Positions 1 to 9,618 of a DNA stretch of 64,000 bases are shown here, one piece after another (the stretch's first letter is position 1; each line of letters starts with the position of its first letter). The notes beneath the pieces were generated by a model, which made no database searches, was not told the DNA's origin, and saw only the letters and a program-made list of their open reading frames with translations. This DNA is from Macrostomum hystrix. Taxonomy: Eukaryota > Platyhelminthes > Macrostomidae. The stretch lies in the NCBI GenBank assembly GCA_950097015.1, contig CATNEN010000007.1, forward strand, positions 8,805,001 to 8,869,000, in the 5' to 3' direction. Both the position numbers and the translations under genes were made by a program.

Positions 1-9
1 GCAGAATAC

Positions 10-175
10 ACTTCACAGTGCCTTGGAGGTTGGCCCTCAAAAACATAAAGTGCACAACAAGCCCTTCAGCCTTCTCTCTGCGGCTGCGCCCCAAATGAAT
101 GTGGCCTCACCACGGAATCAAGCACAGGGACCTTAGTGCAAGAGGCAAACACGTTAAGGGCTCTTCCACTCCCTG
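10..175 (-). repeat. tRNA-derived SINE, family A (degenerate copy)
   Basis: Read on the minus strand, this stretch resembles the better-preserved copies at 8,086-8,255 and 12,390-12,604. It has a leucine/serine-tRNA-like head, a block ending in GCTTGATTCC that stands for the Pol III B box, then a body with the CCACATTC and TTGGGGC words shared by all copies. It carries several small changes and looks old. Family membership rests only on comparison within this window. Confidence 0.6.
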
Positions 176-554
176 CTAGGTCTTGATTTCCACAAGGTAA
201 ATTATTACCTAGCTATTAATCAAATTAAAAGGAGCAGTAAAAAATAAAGAACTAAACCAGTGCCCAAAAAACGCAATTATCAGTCCTAAACCCGAATCTT
301 GACAATGCGTATTCATAAGCATCATGTCAAACTCCAATTTTCTTACACACTTTCTTTCTAGCAGACAGGTACCGAAATGTATGGAATCCCTAGCAGATTC
401 GTTCCATACTCGTCTATCTACTCAGAGTAGACACATTCTCATTAAAAAGTATGATATTAGTTTTTCAGGTAAATCTCCTGATTCAGGGAGGTCCTTTTAT
501 GGAATAAAATGCACGAAACAATTTCCTCATCGACCCCGCCCATCACTCTCTCAG

Positions 555-2303
555 ATCGACAGCCGAGGCGAATCCATCGAGAAGAAGATCGCCCGGCTGG
601 ACAAGGAGCTGGCCGTCTATCGCGATCAGATGGCGAAAATGCGCGACGGCCCGTCCAAAAACCAGATCAAACAGAAGGCCTTGCGGGTGCTCAAACAGAA
701 GAGAAGCTACGAAATGCAACGGGAGCAGCTCATGCAGCAGAGCTTCAACATGGAGCAGACCAACTTTGCCATCCAGACTCTCAAGGACACGAAGACTTCG
801 GTTGAGGCCATGAGAGGCGGCGTCAAGGAGTTCAAGAAGAGCTATCGCACCGTCAACCTGGACAAGATTGAGGATCTGCAGGTGACAGAAATTCGGGATC
901 CTCAGTTTCTTAGCTGTGGGATTCGGGATCCTCAGTTTCTTAGCTGTGGGATTCGGGATCCTCAGTTTCTTAGCTGTGGGATTTGGGATCCTCAGTTTCT
1001 TAGCTGTGGGATTTGGGATCCTCAGTTTCTTAGCTGTGGGATTTGGGATCCTCAGTTTCTTAGCTGTGGGATTTGGGATCCTCAGTTTCTTAGCTGTGGG
1101 ATTTGGGATCCTCAGTTTCTTAGCTGTGAGATTTGGGATCCTCAGTTTCTTAGCTGTGCGATTTGGGATCCTTAGTTTCTTAGCTGTGAGATTTTGGGAT
1201 CCTTAGTTTCTTAGCTGTGAGATTTTGGATCCTCGGTTTCTTAGTTGTAGGATTTGGGATCCTCAGTTTCTTAGTTGTGGGATTTGGGATCCTCAGTTTT
1301 ATAGCTGTGAGATTTGGGATCCTTAGTTTCTTAGCTGTGGGATTTGGGATCCTCAGTTTCTTAGCTGGGGGTTGCAGATCCCAGTCTCAAATATTAGACA
1401 AACATCTCTAGGTGCTTCAAAAGCATTTCCAACTGATTAAAACATTCCACCTTCGCTAGGACGACCTTCAGGATTTTGTCGAGCAGTCGAACGAGATAAA
1501 CGAGATCATGGGCCGCAGCTACGGCATGCCAGACGTTGACGAGTCTGATCTCCAGGCCGAGCTGGATGCTCTGGGCTCCGAGGAAATCGGCGACAAATCG
1601 TACCTGGACGAGGCGCTCAACGCGCCGGGCGTGCCCAGCCGCGTGCCCGGCGTGGACAGCGCGCCTGGATCACAGCCAGTGAGTCCTGAAACTGCTGAAT
1701 TCACTCACCTGCCTACTTGAACTGCTCACCCACCTGCCCTGCACACCCACCTGACATACTCGCCAATCTGCTCTACTCACCCATGACCTACTATTCACCA
1801 TGACCAACTCACCCATGACCTACTCACCCATGACCTACTCACCCATGACCTACTCACCTATGACCTACTCACCCATGACCTACTTACCCATGACCTACTC
1901 TCCTATGACCTACTCACCCATGACCTACTCACCCATGACCTACTCACCCATGACCTACTCACCCATGACCTACTCACCCATGACCTACTCACCTATGACC
2001 TACTCACCCATGACCTACTTACCCATGACCTACTCTCCTATGACCTACTCACCCATGACCTACTCACCCATGACCTACTCACCCATGACCTACTCACCCA
2101 CGACCTACTCATCCACCATTCATGTTCATCCACCTGCCCCAATCTACTCACCCACCTGCCCTGTTCACCTACATTACCTACTAACCCTCCTGTCCTTCTA
2201 AATGCCAGCATTATCACCTGTGACTTCTCCCCTCTCATTGCAGTCCTCAGAAACGCAGTTAGACGAATTCGGCCTCCCCAAGGTGCCCGCCAGAGCTAAG
2301 TGA
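555..2303 (+). CDS. CHMP5: CHMP5 (ESCRT-III subunit), 5' exon missing
   Basis: Three exons join in phase 0: 555-881, 1460-1678 and 2244-2303 (TGA at 2301). Each is bounded by AG acceptors, and the donors are GTGACA and GTGAGT. The product matches CHMP5 (Vps60) from the first basic helix ([14 protein letters not shown]) through [20 protein letters not shown] and IEDLQDDLQDF to the acidic AELDALG block and the C-terminal [11 protein letters not shown] motif. In the family it is a late ESCRT-III component acting in multivesicular-body sorting with VTA1/VPS4. About 24 N-terminal residues should lie in an upstream exon; I could not identify it in 1-554, so it may be outside the window. Both introns are built largely of minisatellites. 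Exon identity is certain; the true start is unknown. Confidence 0.95.
891..1375 (+). repeat. 30-bp minisatellite in CHMP5 intron 1
   Basis: About 16 head-to-tail copies of a 30-bp unit containing GGATCCTCAGTTTCTTAG; exactly two copies fit each 60-base line. The early copies are almost identical and the later ones diverge. Because 30 is a multiple of 3, the exon frame stays open through about nine copies as a ten-residue repeat before a stop near 1,173. This is intronic sequence, not protein. Confidence 0.95.
1786..2112 (+). repeat. 15-bp minisatellite in CHMP5 intron 2
   Basis: About 22 tandem copies of a 15-bp unit (TGACCTACTCACCCA and variants). A block of several units appears twice, suggesting recent slippage or unequal exchange. 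It fills most of the intron and ends about 130 bp before the acceptor at 2,243. Confidence 0.95.
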
Positions 2304-2490
2304 TGCAAGCGCGGTCTAGCAGGGTGCTGAAGTCCTAAAGAGAAAATGACATTCTCTATTTTCATTTTAGACTCGCGCTTCAGAGACAGATGCCTTTAAT
2401 TTATTCAGTTGAATTTTCGCTTTCTGCTTATTTTTTAATAGCAAACTTTTTTGCTGAAATCCAGCGCGCTTGCATTTATATTGATTTTTA

Positions 2491-2496
2491 AATAAA
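2491..2496 (+). terminator. AATAAA poly(A) signal, CHMP5
   Basis: Canonical AATAAA 188 bases downstream of the CHMP5 stop, in an AT-rich 3' UTR. It is the most likely 3' end signal for CHMP5 and lies only about 170 bp before the acceptor of the next gene. Confidence 0.6.
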
Positions 2497-2663
2497 CTTT
2501 CAGTGACTGGCGCGACCAGTATTCTGTCTTACTCATTGTTGCCTAATCATTTAATACAATTCACGCAGCTGAATCTTTCGGAAGTCTCGAGTTCGAAACC
2601 CTTGAAAAAATACAGAAGCTGTTTGACTTCTTAGCTAGTTCGTCCGCTTTTATCATTTTGCAG

Positions 2664-3929
2664 CAGCAGCAGCAGCAGCAGCCTGAGCGGCATCCGGTGG
2701 AGCCGCAAGTAAAGCGGCCTCCGCTGCCGGCCCTGCCACTGCGTCACTGCGCAACCTGCGGCGGGGACTGCGCAGTCGGCGCGCTGCTCCAGTGCGACGT
2801 TTGCCCAGCGGCCCTACACCTGGCCTGCCTCGGCCTCGACCGACCACCTCCGTCCGGTGTCGAGTTTCTCTGTCCGGCGCATTCGGCAAGCACCACCGAA
2901 GACGCGGCGCCGCAGTCCGCCTCCGGTCTGAGCAGTGCAGCGGCCTCGCACAGAAAGAAGAAGAGGGACCAGCGTCATCGACGCCGTCGCGTTGTGCTGC
3001 GATGCGAGCTGGCGCTGGCATTGGAGAAGGCAGCCGCCGCGCCGCTAGACGAAGCGCCGCCGCCGGGCGCCGGTGCCGCTGCCGCCGCTGTTGCCAGAGC
3101 TGCCGGCATCGACGGCTTCCTGCCAGTCTGGCGTTGGGGCCGACCGGACCCGACAGGCGACACAGCCAAGGTGCAGCCGCCCGTCCCGCAGTGCGTCAAG
3201 GACCTGTACAGCGGCAGAGTGCCGCTGAGGCGACAGAACCAGGAATTGTCGCCGTCATCGTCAAGCGATCGAGAAGCCACTCCTCCTCCACTGCAGACGT
3301 TGCTGCCGTCATCAATGGACTTGGCCCCCGACGTCTCTGAGGCGCCCCCGCTGGCCATCTTGCACTGCGCTGCTCCGGCTAACGGCGGCCCGCCCATCGC
3401 CCTGACTCGCACCGGTGCCACCGTCGGCCTTCTGAGTAGCAACGACATCGCTCTGGCCGACCAGTGGGCGGCTGACTGCGTGTTCGCTGCCGCCTCCTGC
3501 CACGCCACAATTCACTATGACCCAGCTGGCCGAGTGTTCGAGCTCATCAACTACAGCCAGCACGGCACGGTGGTCGACGGCGTCCTCTTCGCTCCGGCCG
3601 TAAGGCGCTCTGGTGGCGTTGGTGGGTCTGTTGGCTCAAAGGATGCTCTGAAAGCATCCGGTGTAGGAAAGTCGTCAAGTGGACGACGTGTCGGTGGCGG
3701 AGTGTCGACGCAGCGTCAGTCGGCGTCGGCATCTGCTGTAGCGGCGGCTGCTGCGGCAACGGCGGTCAGCCGGCGGTCCCAGCCGCCGGGTGTCGGTTGC
3801 CGCTGCGCCTGCTCTCCGGTGGCTCTGTTCGACAGCGGGAGCGGCGGCTCCGAGGAAGGCGCGGTGCTGCGGCACGGGTCCATCATCCAGATCGGCTGTG
3901 TCCTGTTGGTCTTTGTTTTGCCCCCGTGA
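2664..3929 (+). CDS. PHF12: PHF12-like PHD/FHA chromatin protein, terminal exon
   Basis: One long exon of about 421 codons starts after a CAG-repeat acceptor (TTTTGCAG at 2,656-2,663) and ends in TGA. It opens with a glutamine run, then a PHD finger (residues about 28-70: HCATCGG, LLQCDVCPAALHLACL, ending FLCPAH with the Cys4-His-Cys3 pattern). A basic KKKRDQRHRRRR block follows, then a C-terminal FHA domain (GATVGL, SCHATIHYD, NYSQHGTVVDG, then VLRHGSIIQIGCVLLV). The FHA is split by a roughly 90-residue Ala/Ser/Gly-rich insert. PHD followed by FHA is the layout of PHF12, a Sin3-associated corepressor subunit that binds histone tails. There is no in-frame ATG before residue 219, so upstream coding sequence or a trans-spliced start is required. 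The first PHD finger of PHF12 is not in this exon. Confidence 0.75.
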   Translation, partial: QQQQQQPERHPVEPQVKRPPLPALPLRHCATCGGDCAVGALLQCDVCPAALHLACLGLDRPPPSGVEFLCPAHSASTTEDAAPQSASGLSSAAASHRKKKRDQRHRRRRVVLRCELALALEKAAAAPLDEAPPPGAGAAAAAVARAAGIDGFLPVWRWGRPDPTGDTAKVQPPVPQCVKDLYSGRVPLRRQNQELSPSSSSDREATPPPLQTLLPSSMDLAPDVSEAPPLAILHCAAPANGGPPIALTRTGATVGLLSSNDIALADQWAADCVFAAASCHATIHYDPAGRVFELINYSQHGTVVDGVLFAPAVRRSGGVGGSVGSKDALKASGVGKSSSGRRVGGGVSTQRQSASASAVAAAAAATAVSRRSQPPGVGCRCACSPVALFDSGSGGSEEGAVLRHGSIIQIGCVLLVFVLPP

Positions 3930-4209
3930 GCTGGATGCTGGGCTTGGATTGACGCCCACCAGTTGCTTTGCTGTCCTAGCAACTGTTCCGCTTGTTTGTT
4001 ATAATAGGCAGCCGGTGTTTTCTGTTTTCATTTTTTAACAATGCAAATTGCAGCTATTTTGTTTTTATTGTTGTCTTTTTAAATTATCTCACTAGCAATT
4101 GTTTTGCTTACAATCTTGGCGTGCCAGTTGTACAACTGTAATTTTGAAACATTATGTATCTGTAAATACGCTGCAACCTATGTAGTCTTATGGCAGTCTG
4201 CTGTAGCCA

Positions 4210-4215
4210 ATTAAA
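4210..4215 (+). terminator. ATTAAA poly(A) signal, PHF12-like gene
   Basis: ATTAAA variant signal 281 bases after the stop codon, in AT-rich 3' flank. No canonical AATAAA is closer. Confidence 0.4.
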
Positions 4216-4239
4216 TATATTTAACAGTGATGGACAGTC

Positions 4240-4834
4240 ACAATTCCGTGCGATGTAAAATTCAGCAATACATTGTTTAAAAAGCCTTACTATTTTTACT
4301 GCTTTGAGAGAATCTGCGTGAAGTACGATTCAGTGTGTAGAATTGCTCGATTTTGCTTGAAATGTTGCTGAGTTAATCAACGGGAATTTCCATAGCAGCT
4401 TTGCATCAAGTTGAAGTGACTTATTGTAAGAGTACTTCAAGCGAGTCAAGGCAGCCATGATTGCAAATGGGACGCAGCACATTCAACCTAGCTTCTTAGA
4501 TTAGCTTGAGGCCATTAGTGGATAAGGATGTTGCTGAATAACTCGTGAGAGACGGATCGTAAAAAATAGATCACTTCCAGGAAATGTCAGCTAGGCTATA
4601 GAAGCCAAAAATTTACTCTGCCTAAAGCGGGAAAAAGCATCGCATATCTCCGGGACAACGACTTGGAGAGAAAAAGGAACTCACGTCGCAGGCCTAGAAA
4701 TCGCGTGCAATCTACAAGTTTGGGACTAGCCAATAAAAAATCGCCATTAGCTAGTCCGACTAGGACGAGCGCAGCCAGTCTTAGCAATAAAATTAAGTCT
4801 TATACGATAGAGAAGATATCACAAAAGAAAAGCC
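4240..4834. other. Intergenic region before the lectin cluster
   Basis: No gene or recognisable repeat is seen. The 130 bases before the first lectin ATG are unlike those before lectin copies 2 and 3, so this is a private promoter for copy 1. Confidence 0.5.
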
Positions 4835-5605
4835 ATGCGCTGCACTGCGATTCTGCTCGCCGTAGCGGCCTCAGCGCTGGTTGCTCCGGCTGCTGCCCAA
4901 TGCAACACTCGGTTTACCCTCGTCAACGGCTCGCTGTGCATCACCAGCCCATTCAGCCTGACATTCAACAGCGTGACATCGCAGCAGCAGTGCGCCATCA
5001 TGTGCGGACTGAGGCCGCAGTGCCAGGCCTTCAGCCTGTCCGACGGTCCTTGCCAGCTGTTCGTGTTCAACAAGTGCAGCAAGTCTGTGAGGGACTGCGG
5101 CTGTACCAGACGAGGCCGGGTGTTCGTGAGGCAGCGGCCGGGACTGTCGCCGGGTCTGCTGTGTCCGGTGGGATACGGAGATGACTGGTGCGGAGTGAAG
5201 TACAGGGTCTTCAGCACGACTGACAGCTCGTGGATCACGAGTCGACAGAAGTGCGACAACGAGAGCGGTCTGGTGATCATGGCGGACGTGACGAGCTCGA
5301 CCGAGATGAACCACGTGGAGTCGATTTGGTCACTGAGAGCCAGCGGCAGCTCCATGTGGCTGGGAGGCTTCCAGGCTCCCGGAAGCAGCTCTCCCTCTGT
5401 CGGCTGGTACTGGGTGGGCTGCAACATCCCCGTGAACAGTAGCTTCTGGGCGAGCAGTGAGCCGAACGACGGCGGTGACAACATCGAGAATTCGGCGGAA
5501 AATGTGCTTGGTCGCTACTCTGGTTTTCCTAAATTTGCGGACATGCCGACAGTTTTTGCTAGTGCGTCCAAGCTGCTGTGCGAGTGCGTGTCTCCTTTTA
5601 ACTAA
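4835..5605 (+). CDS. Secreted PAN/C-type lectin-like protein, copy 1
   Basis: Intronless ORF of 256 residues. It has a signal peptide (MRCTAILLAVAASALVAPAAA), then a cysteine-rich PAN/apple-like module (about 22-95, with QQCAIMCGLRPQCQAFSLSD and CQLFVF), then a C-type lectin domain (about 115-256). The lectin fold is marked by WITSRQKC, MWLGGFQ, GWYW, a calcium-site-like EPND and a terminal LLCEC. The usual WND motif is absent: FADMP stands in its place. Family members bind glycans or protein ligands outside the cell; the ligand is unknown. The 5' flank differs from copies 2 and 3. The ATG is the first in frame ahead of the signal peptide. Confidence 0.9.
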   Translation: MRCTAILLAVAASALVAPAAAQCNTRFTLVNGSLCITSPFSLTFNSVTSQQQCAIMCGLRPQCQAFSLSDGPCQLFVFNKCSKSVRDCGCTRRGRVFVRQRPGLSPGLLCPVGYGDDWCGVKYRVFSTTDSSWITSRQKCDNESGLVIMADVTSSTEMNHVESIWSLRASGSSMWLGGFQAPGSSSPSVGWYWVGCNIPVNSSFWASSEPNDGGDNIENSAENVLGRYSGFPKFADMPTVFASASKLLCECVSPFN

Positions 5606-7128
5606 GGCGGCTTGAGTCTTTGTTAATTTGCTGAAGCTGTCAACAATCTGATGTAACACCAAAACAGATGCGAACATGCAAGAACAAAAACTGCCTGAAG
5701 TACATTTCACAACAATATAACTCTCGGATCGTCTTTGCATGCCTTTACACCTCTTTGCGGGATGAAAATGCCTGTCAGCTGTCCCCACAATCGAAACTGA
5801 TCTTTCTCTCAGTCTCTAGGTCCGTTCCGCTTGTGGATAAATGGACCAAGTCTCGGCAAGCCACAAACTTTTCAGAACAGTCAGCATAATTCGATGCGGT
5901 AGTCATTTCAGTTCAGTCAATTTTTAATCCTCTGAATGCTCAGTTTCTTCTTTGGATCTCCTTGGATCTTTGGATTTGGTTCTTCTTTGCCACTTGGGAG
6001 CAAGGCTATTGCTTGAGAGCAATGGGATTAAACTGCACCACTGTCTGTTACTTTTACAACCGCACACTTGAGATTGTTATAAGCCGCGTTTCGTATTACC
6101 TAAACAATGACACGAAAGGCGGAAAGAGCGATGTTCAGAGAGATTTCAGAAAGTGTGCCACGAGATTTCGCTAAATATTTTTTTTTCTACGGGCTTCACA
6201 AAATATCGAGGCAAATTATAGGATTGCTTTGCTTCATATAGGCTTGCATGCATTCATCCATTTTTAACGTAATTCAGTCAGGCTTAGCAAAAGTATGTTT
6301 TGCGTACATTTGTCTAACGCAAAACTGCTTCCAATCTTTAGCATATAGCAATACATTTTCCTGCTGGAAGTTAACATCCCATCTGAGAAGTTAAGAGAGA
6401 TATTCGGGGAATTACTAACCCTGATGTGTGGACGGCTCAAAATTTCGTGAGGAGCTAGAGCGCGCGTCCTTTGTATGCCAATGAGGGATGCAATGGGAGT
6501 TTTCTCATAGTTTGAGACATGTTTCTAAGGCCGACACCAGTGTTAGAGAAGCAACTCTGAAGTATATGGAGCTGCAGGATGTAAACAGCAACTGATTCGC
6601 AATAACTGTGCTTGTTTGGGACAAGACACATCGGGCCAGAACCTCTCACCTTCCCGCAGCGTACGCCAGCAATTGAGTAGCCCTGAGCAACAAATGCCAG
6701 GCCTGCAGGTGCAGATGCGACCCAAATTAGGCCTCTGAACTCAGAATCCTCCGAGGGGGAGCCGGACCACTGTTCAAACATATCCTCCAGTTTCTGACTG
6801 TTGTCTAGCCCGTGTTCAACATTCAACATTTTTTAACATTCAGACTCGTAAGTGGTTATTTGCTGAGGCGAACCTGACAAAATAGCAGCTTAAAACTTTC
6901 AAGACCGTTTCTTTTCAGCAGATGTGACTGCAATTATGATGATGTGAAATATTTTCGTTATTATATCATTGAGGCTGCAGCATCTCGAAATGAAGCACCT
7001 GTTTCACCTCGTCTAGTGTCTACATGTCAACTGTGTCTATGTGTCTGTTGCAGTCAAGAGAAAGCTTTTAGTTCCTGAGCTTTTTTTGCTACAAAACTCC
7101 TGAATGCTCTAGACAGAATATAAGCTAG
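5606..7128. other. Lectin spacer 1, no gene recognised
   Basis: Repeated almost exactly at 10,390-11,912. Short ORFs on both strands do not resemble known proteins. A diverged relative of about 6,540-6,900 occurs downstream of lectin copy 3, near 16,105-16,400. Confidence 0.6.
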
Positions 7129-7372
7129 CGACAGCTCCATCTGGCTGGGAAGTCCGGAAGCAGCTCTCCTTCTGTCGGCTGGTACTGGGTGGGCTGCAAC
7201 ATCCCGGTGAACAAAAGTAGCTTTTGGGTCGTTTATGAGCGGATGATGGTCATTCGGGTGGGATCGAAAACTCTGACGAGGATGTACTCGGTCGATATTT
7301 GCAATTTATCAAGCTCACAGACCTGACAGCCATTTTTTGCTAAAACTGCTCGACGGCATCCGAGTTTTTGTT
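7129..7372 (+). pseudogene. C-type lectin domain fragment (dead)
   Basis: The DNA matches the 3' half of the neighbouring lectin genes, from the WLGG coding region through GTACTGGGTGGGCTGCAACA to the end of the domain. It has small deletions and stop codons in every frame. It lacks the signal peptide and PAN module. It represents an older lectin copy caught inside the duplicated unit; the same relic is repeated at 11,913-12,157. Confidence 0.8.
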
Positions 7373-7608
7373 TCGATGAGACACTGAAAGAAATACGGGC
7401 CATGATAAACCAAAATAACTTTTTTATCAGTAAAGATGCTTAATCATATTTTTCTTTAAAGCGTTTCGTAAATGTTGGGCTGAGTAGTGAGTACAGAAGA
7501 ATATATAGTAGTAATTTTTGCAGGAGGATTGCACTAGTACATCATTTTGCGATTCAAGAATGACAGCCAGCTAAAGGCAATCTCTGCCCATTTCACTGAC
7601 TCCTGAAC

Positions 7609-8085
7609 ACACACGCACACAAATACTGTAGGCAGGCACACATGCACACAAATACTGTAGGCAGGCACACATGCACACAAATACTGTAGGCAGGCACACA
7701 TGCACACAAATACTGTAGGCAGGCACACACGCACACAAATACTGTAGGCAGGCACACACGCACACAAATACTGTAGGCAGGCACACATGCACACAAATAC
7801 TGTAGGCAGGCACACACGCACACAAATACTGTAGGCAGGCACACATGCACACAAATACTGTAGGCAGGCACACACGCACACAAATACTGTAGGCAGGCAC
7901 ACATGCACACAAATACTGTAGGCAGGCACACACGCACACAAATACTGTAGGCAGGCACACATGCACACAAATACTGTAGGCAGGCACACATGCACACAAA
8001 TACTGTAGGCAGGCACACATGCACACAAATACTGTAGGCAGGCACACATGCACACAAATACTGTAGGCAGGCACACATGCACACG
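7609..8085 (+). repeat. 29-bp minisatellite (SINE-A tail expansion)
   Basis: About 16 copies of a 29-bp unit with ACACAAATACTGTAGGCAGG, varying mainly at CATGCAC versus CACGCAC. The duplicate locus in unit 2 (12,390-12,430) has about one unit. The array joins directly onto the 3' part of a minus-strand SINE and probably grew from its tail. The long reading frames across it on the minus strand are repeat artefacts. Confidence 0.95.
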
Positions 8086-8255
8086 GGTGTGTACATCTGC
8101 CCTGACTTTCTCATCGTCAAGGAGATTGACTCTCATATGCGTGAATTGCACGACAAGCCCCCAAGCCCCAAAAGAATGTGGCCTGTGGAATCGAGCGCAG
8201 GGACCTTGGCACGAGGCCAACGCCTTAGACCGCTCCGCCACTTACCCCCCCCCCG
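8086..8255 (-). repeat. tRNA-derived SINE, family A
   Basis: On the minus strand the head reads TGGCGGAGCGGTCTAAGG, a good Pol III A box. It is followed by a B-box-like CGCTCGATTCC and a conserved body, which gives a leucine/serine-tRNA-like origin. It ends in the CA-rich tail that became the 29-bp array. Other copies lie at 10-175, 12,390-12,604, 18,428-18,650 and 49,150-49,350. Confidence 0.8.
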
Positions 8256-9618
8256 AGTAAAATTATTGTTTATTTTATATTTTCGATTGTGCATTTTTGG
8301 AGTAGCTTCTTTTTGTTGCGATACACAATTTGCGACGCATTAATTTGTCAAAAGTCAGCAGAGCTTCATTGAGGGTGAATCTGCTTTCTTGCTGGTGGAT
8401 GAAAGGACATCTTAAACTCTTGCCATGTGAAAGAGCTCCCAGCCGGGCTAAGGATTAGCGAAGCAAGACTTCTCAAAGCACATACGGAGTTAGTTAAGAA
8501 GTAGAAAATAACAGCAGGGGGTAAAATCATCGGGTCGGAGCTGTGCACTGACGCTTGCTTCTACGGCAGCAGCCTGGGTGTCGTAGAACGAAGATCGCGT
8601 GGCTTGCTGGTCGTTTGTGGCGGGGTGGAATTTTTGCATTATTTTTTATCACATTTTGAGTTTGTGGCGCACGAACTTGATTCTGTCTGAATTTGCCCTC
8701 GCGCGATACGCCTCGTCTGTCCTGGTCATTTTCCGTGTTTGGTATGCGCGAAATTGCTTCCAGTACGCTCGCATAGCTTCATTTTAGCAATGGAAGTTTT
8801 AACTGCAAGTTTGAATGGAATTTGAAGGAATTCTCGCTGTTGTTTTCTAACTATTGCAAACGCCTGTAGCAAGCGAAGACACCACAAAGATTGGAGAAAT
8901 ATTATACCACACCAGCAATGATATGACGGACTTACAACTAGTTCCGGCCTTCTTTACAAGGAAATTTCTTTATGTCAACAGCTGGTGTACTTCTATTGCC
9001 TGTCTGCAGATCGTGTCCTATCGCTTGCTAAAGAAGTCATGCTTCACAAGTGTGATAAGCATTTGGTTGCTGCTGACTACTGACAGTAGCTGCGACAACA
9101 CAAATCAAGTTTCAAATTTTTTGCAAAAATATTGTGGGCAAGCGCTTGCACCGGCTCGGGAACGAATGCTGAAAAAAACAGGAGCCTGAAGTTCTATTAT
9201 TCATCAATGTGATAAAGACTTACAACAATCAGATGTATTTTACTCGTACGAAAAGCCAATTGTGAAAAGTATTTCCAATTAAAAATTCCGACGCTTGCTA
9301 CGAGAATTTTCTCCCAGTTAGCCGAATTTCATGCGCTCTGAAAATGGTGACCGTATATAGACTAAATTAGCTCGCGAAAGCCTTATCTGGTTAGTAACGT
9401 TTTCATACCTTAGAAGGCCTTAATAGCTGAGCATTGCACAAAACCGGCTGAAAAACGAAACAAAAAATGTTCCAGAATTTTTCTCGCAGCCAATGGAGAA
9501 GCGCCATCGATTCCACGGAAATTATTTTACGACGGGACACTGGAAAGGCAGTTGTCAACAAAGGTCTGCCTCGTCTCTATTAAAATATTTCCTTAGATAG
9601 GACAATGCGACAGAAGCC
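8256..9618. other. Lectin spacer 1, distal part
   Basis: Unique within the unit and duplicated at 12,605-13,967. It contains no convincing gene. The last stretch is the 5' flank of lectin copy 2, shared with copy 3 but not copy 1, and is presumably their promoter. Confidence 0.5.

Larger units (their letters stand above)
4833..9616 (+). repeat. Tandem segmental duplication, unit 1 (4,784 bp)
   Basis: The unit holds lectin copy 1 plus about 4 kb of spacer. It is nearly identical to unit 2 at 9,617-13,965, with only scattered single-base changes (for example near 5,643 and 6,107). The 435-bp length difference comes from the minisatellite at 7,609-8,085. The breakpoint sits within a few bases of the lectin start codon (AGCCATGCGC). 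No gene other than the lectin was found in the spacer; its small ORFs persist in both units only because the copies are young. Confidence 0.95.

Noticed and set aside
916-1411. Ten-residue protein repeats downstream of the CHMP5 exon
   Set aside because: The exon has a donor at 882 and the next exon restores the conserved CHMP5 sequence, so the repeats are intronic.
5668-6174. Small conserved ORFs in the lectin spacers as genes
   Set aside because: Conservation reflects the recent duplication only; there are no recognisable motifs and no start or splice context.
7534-8241. Long Cys/Val/Pro-rich minus-strand frames (up to 235 codons)
   Set aside because: They are translations of the 29-bp minisatellite, open in several frames at once; the duplicate locus lacks them.
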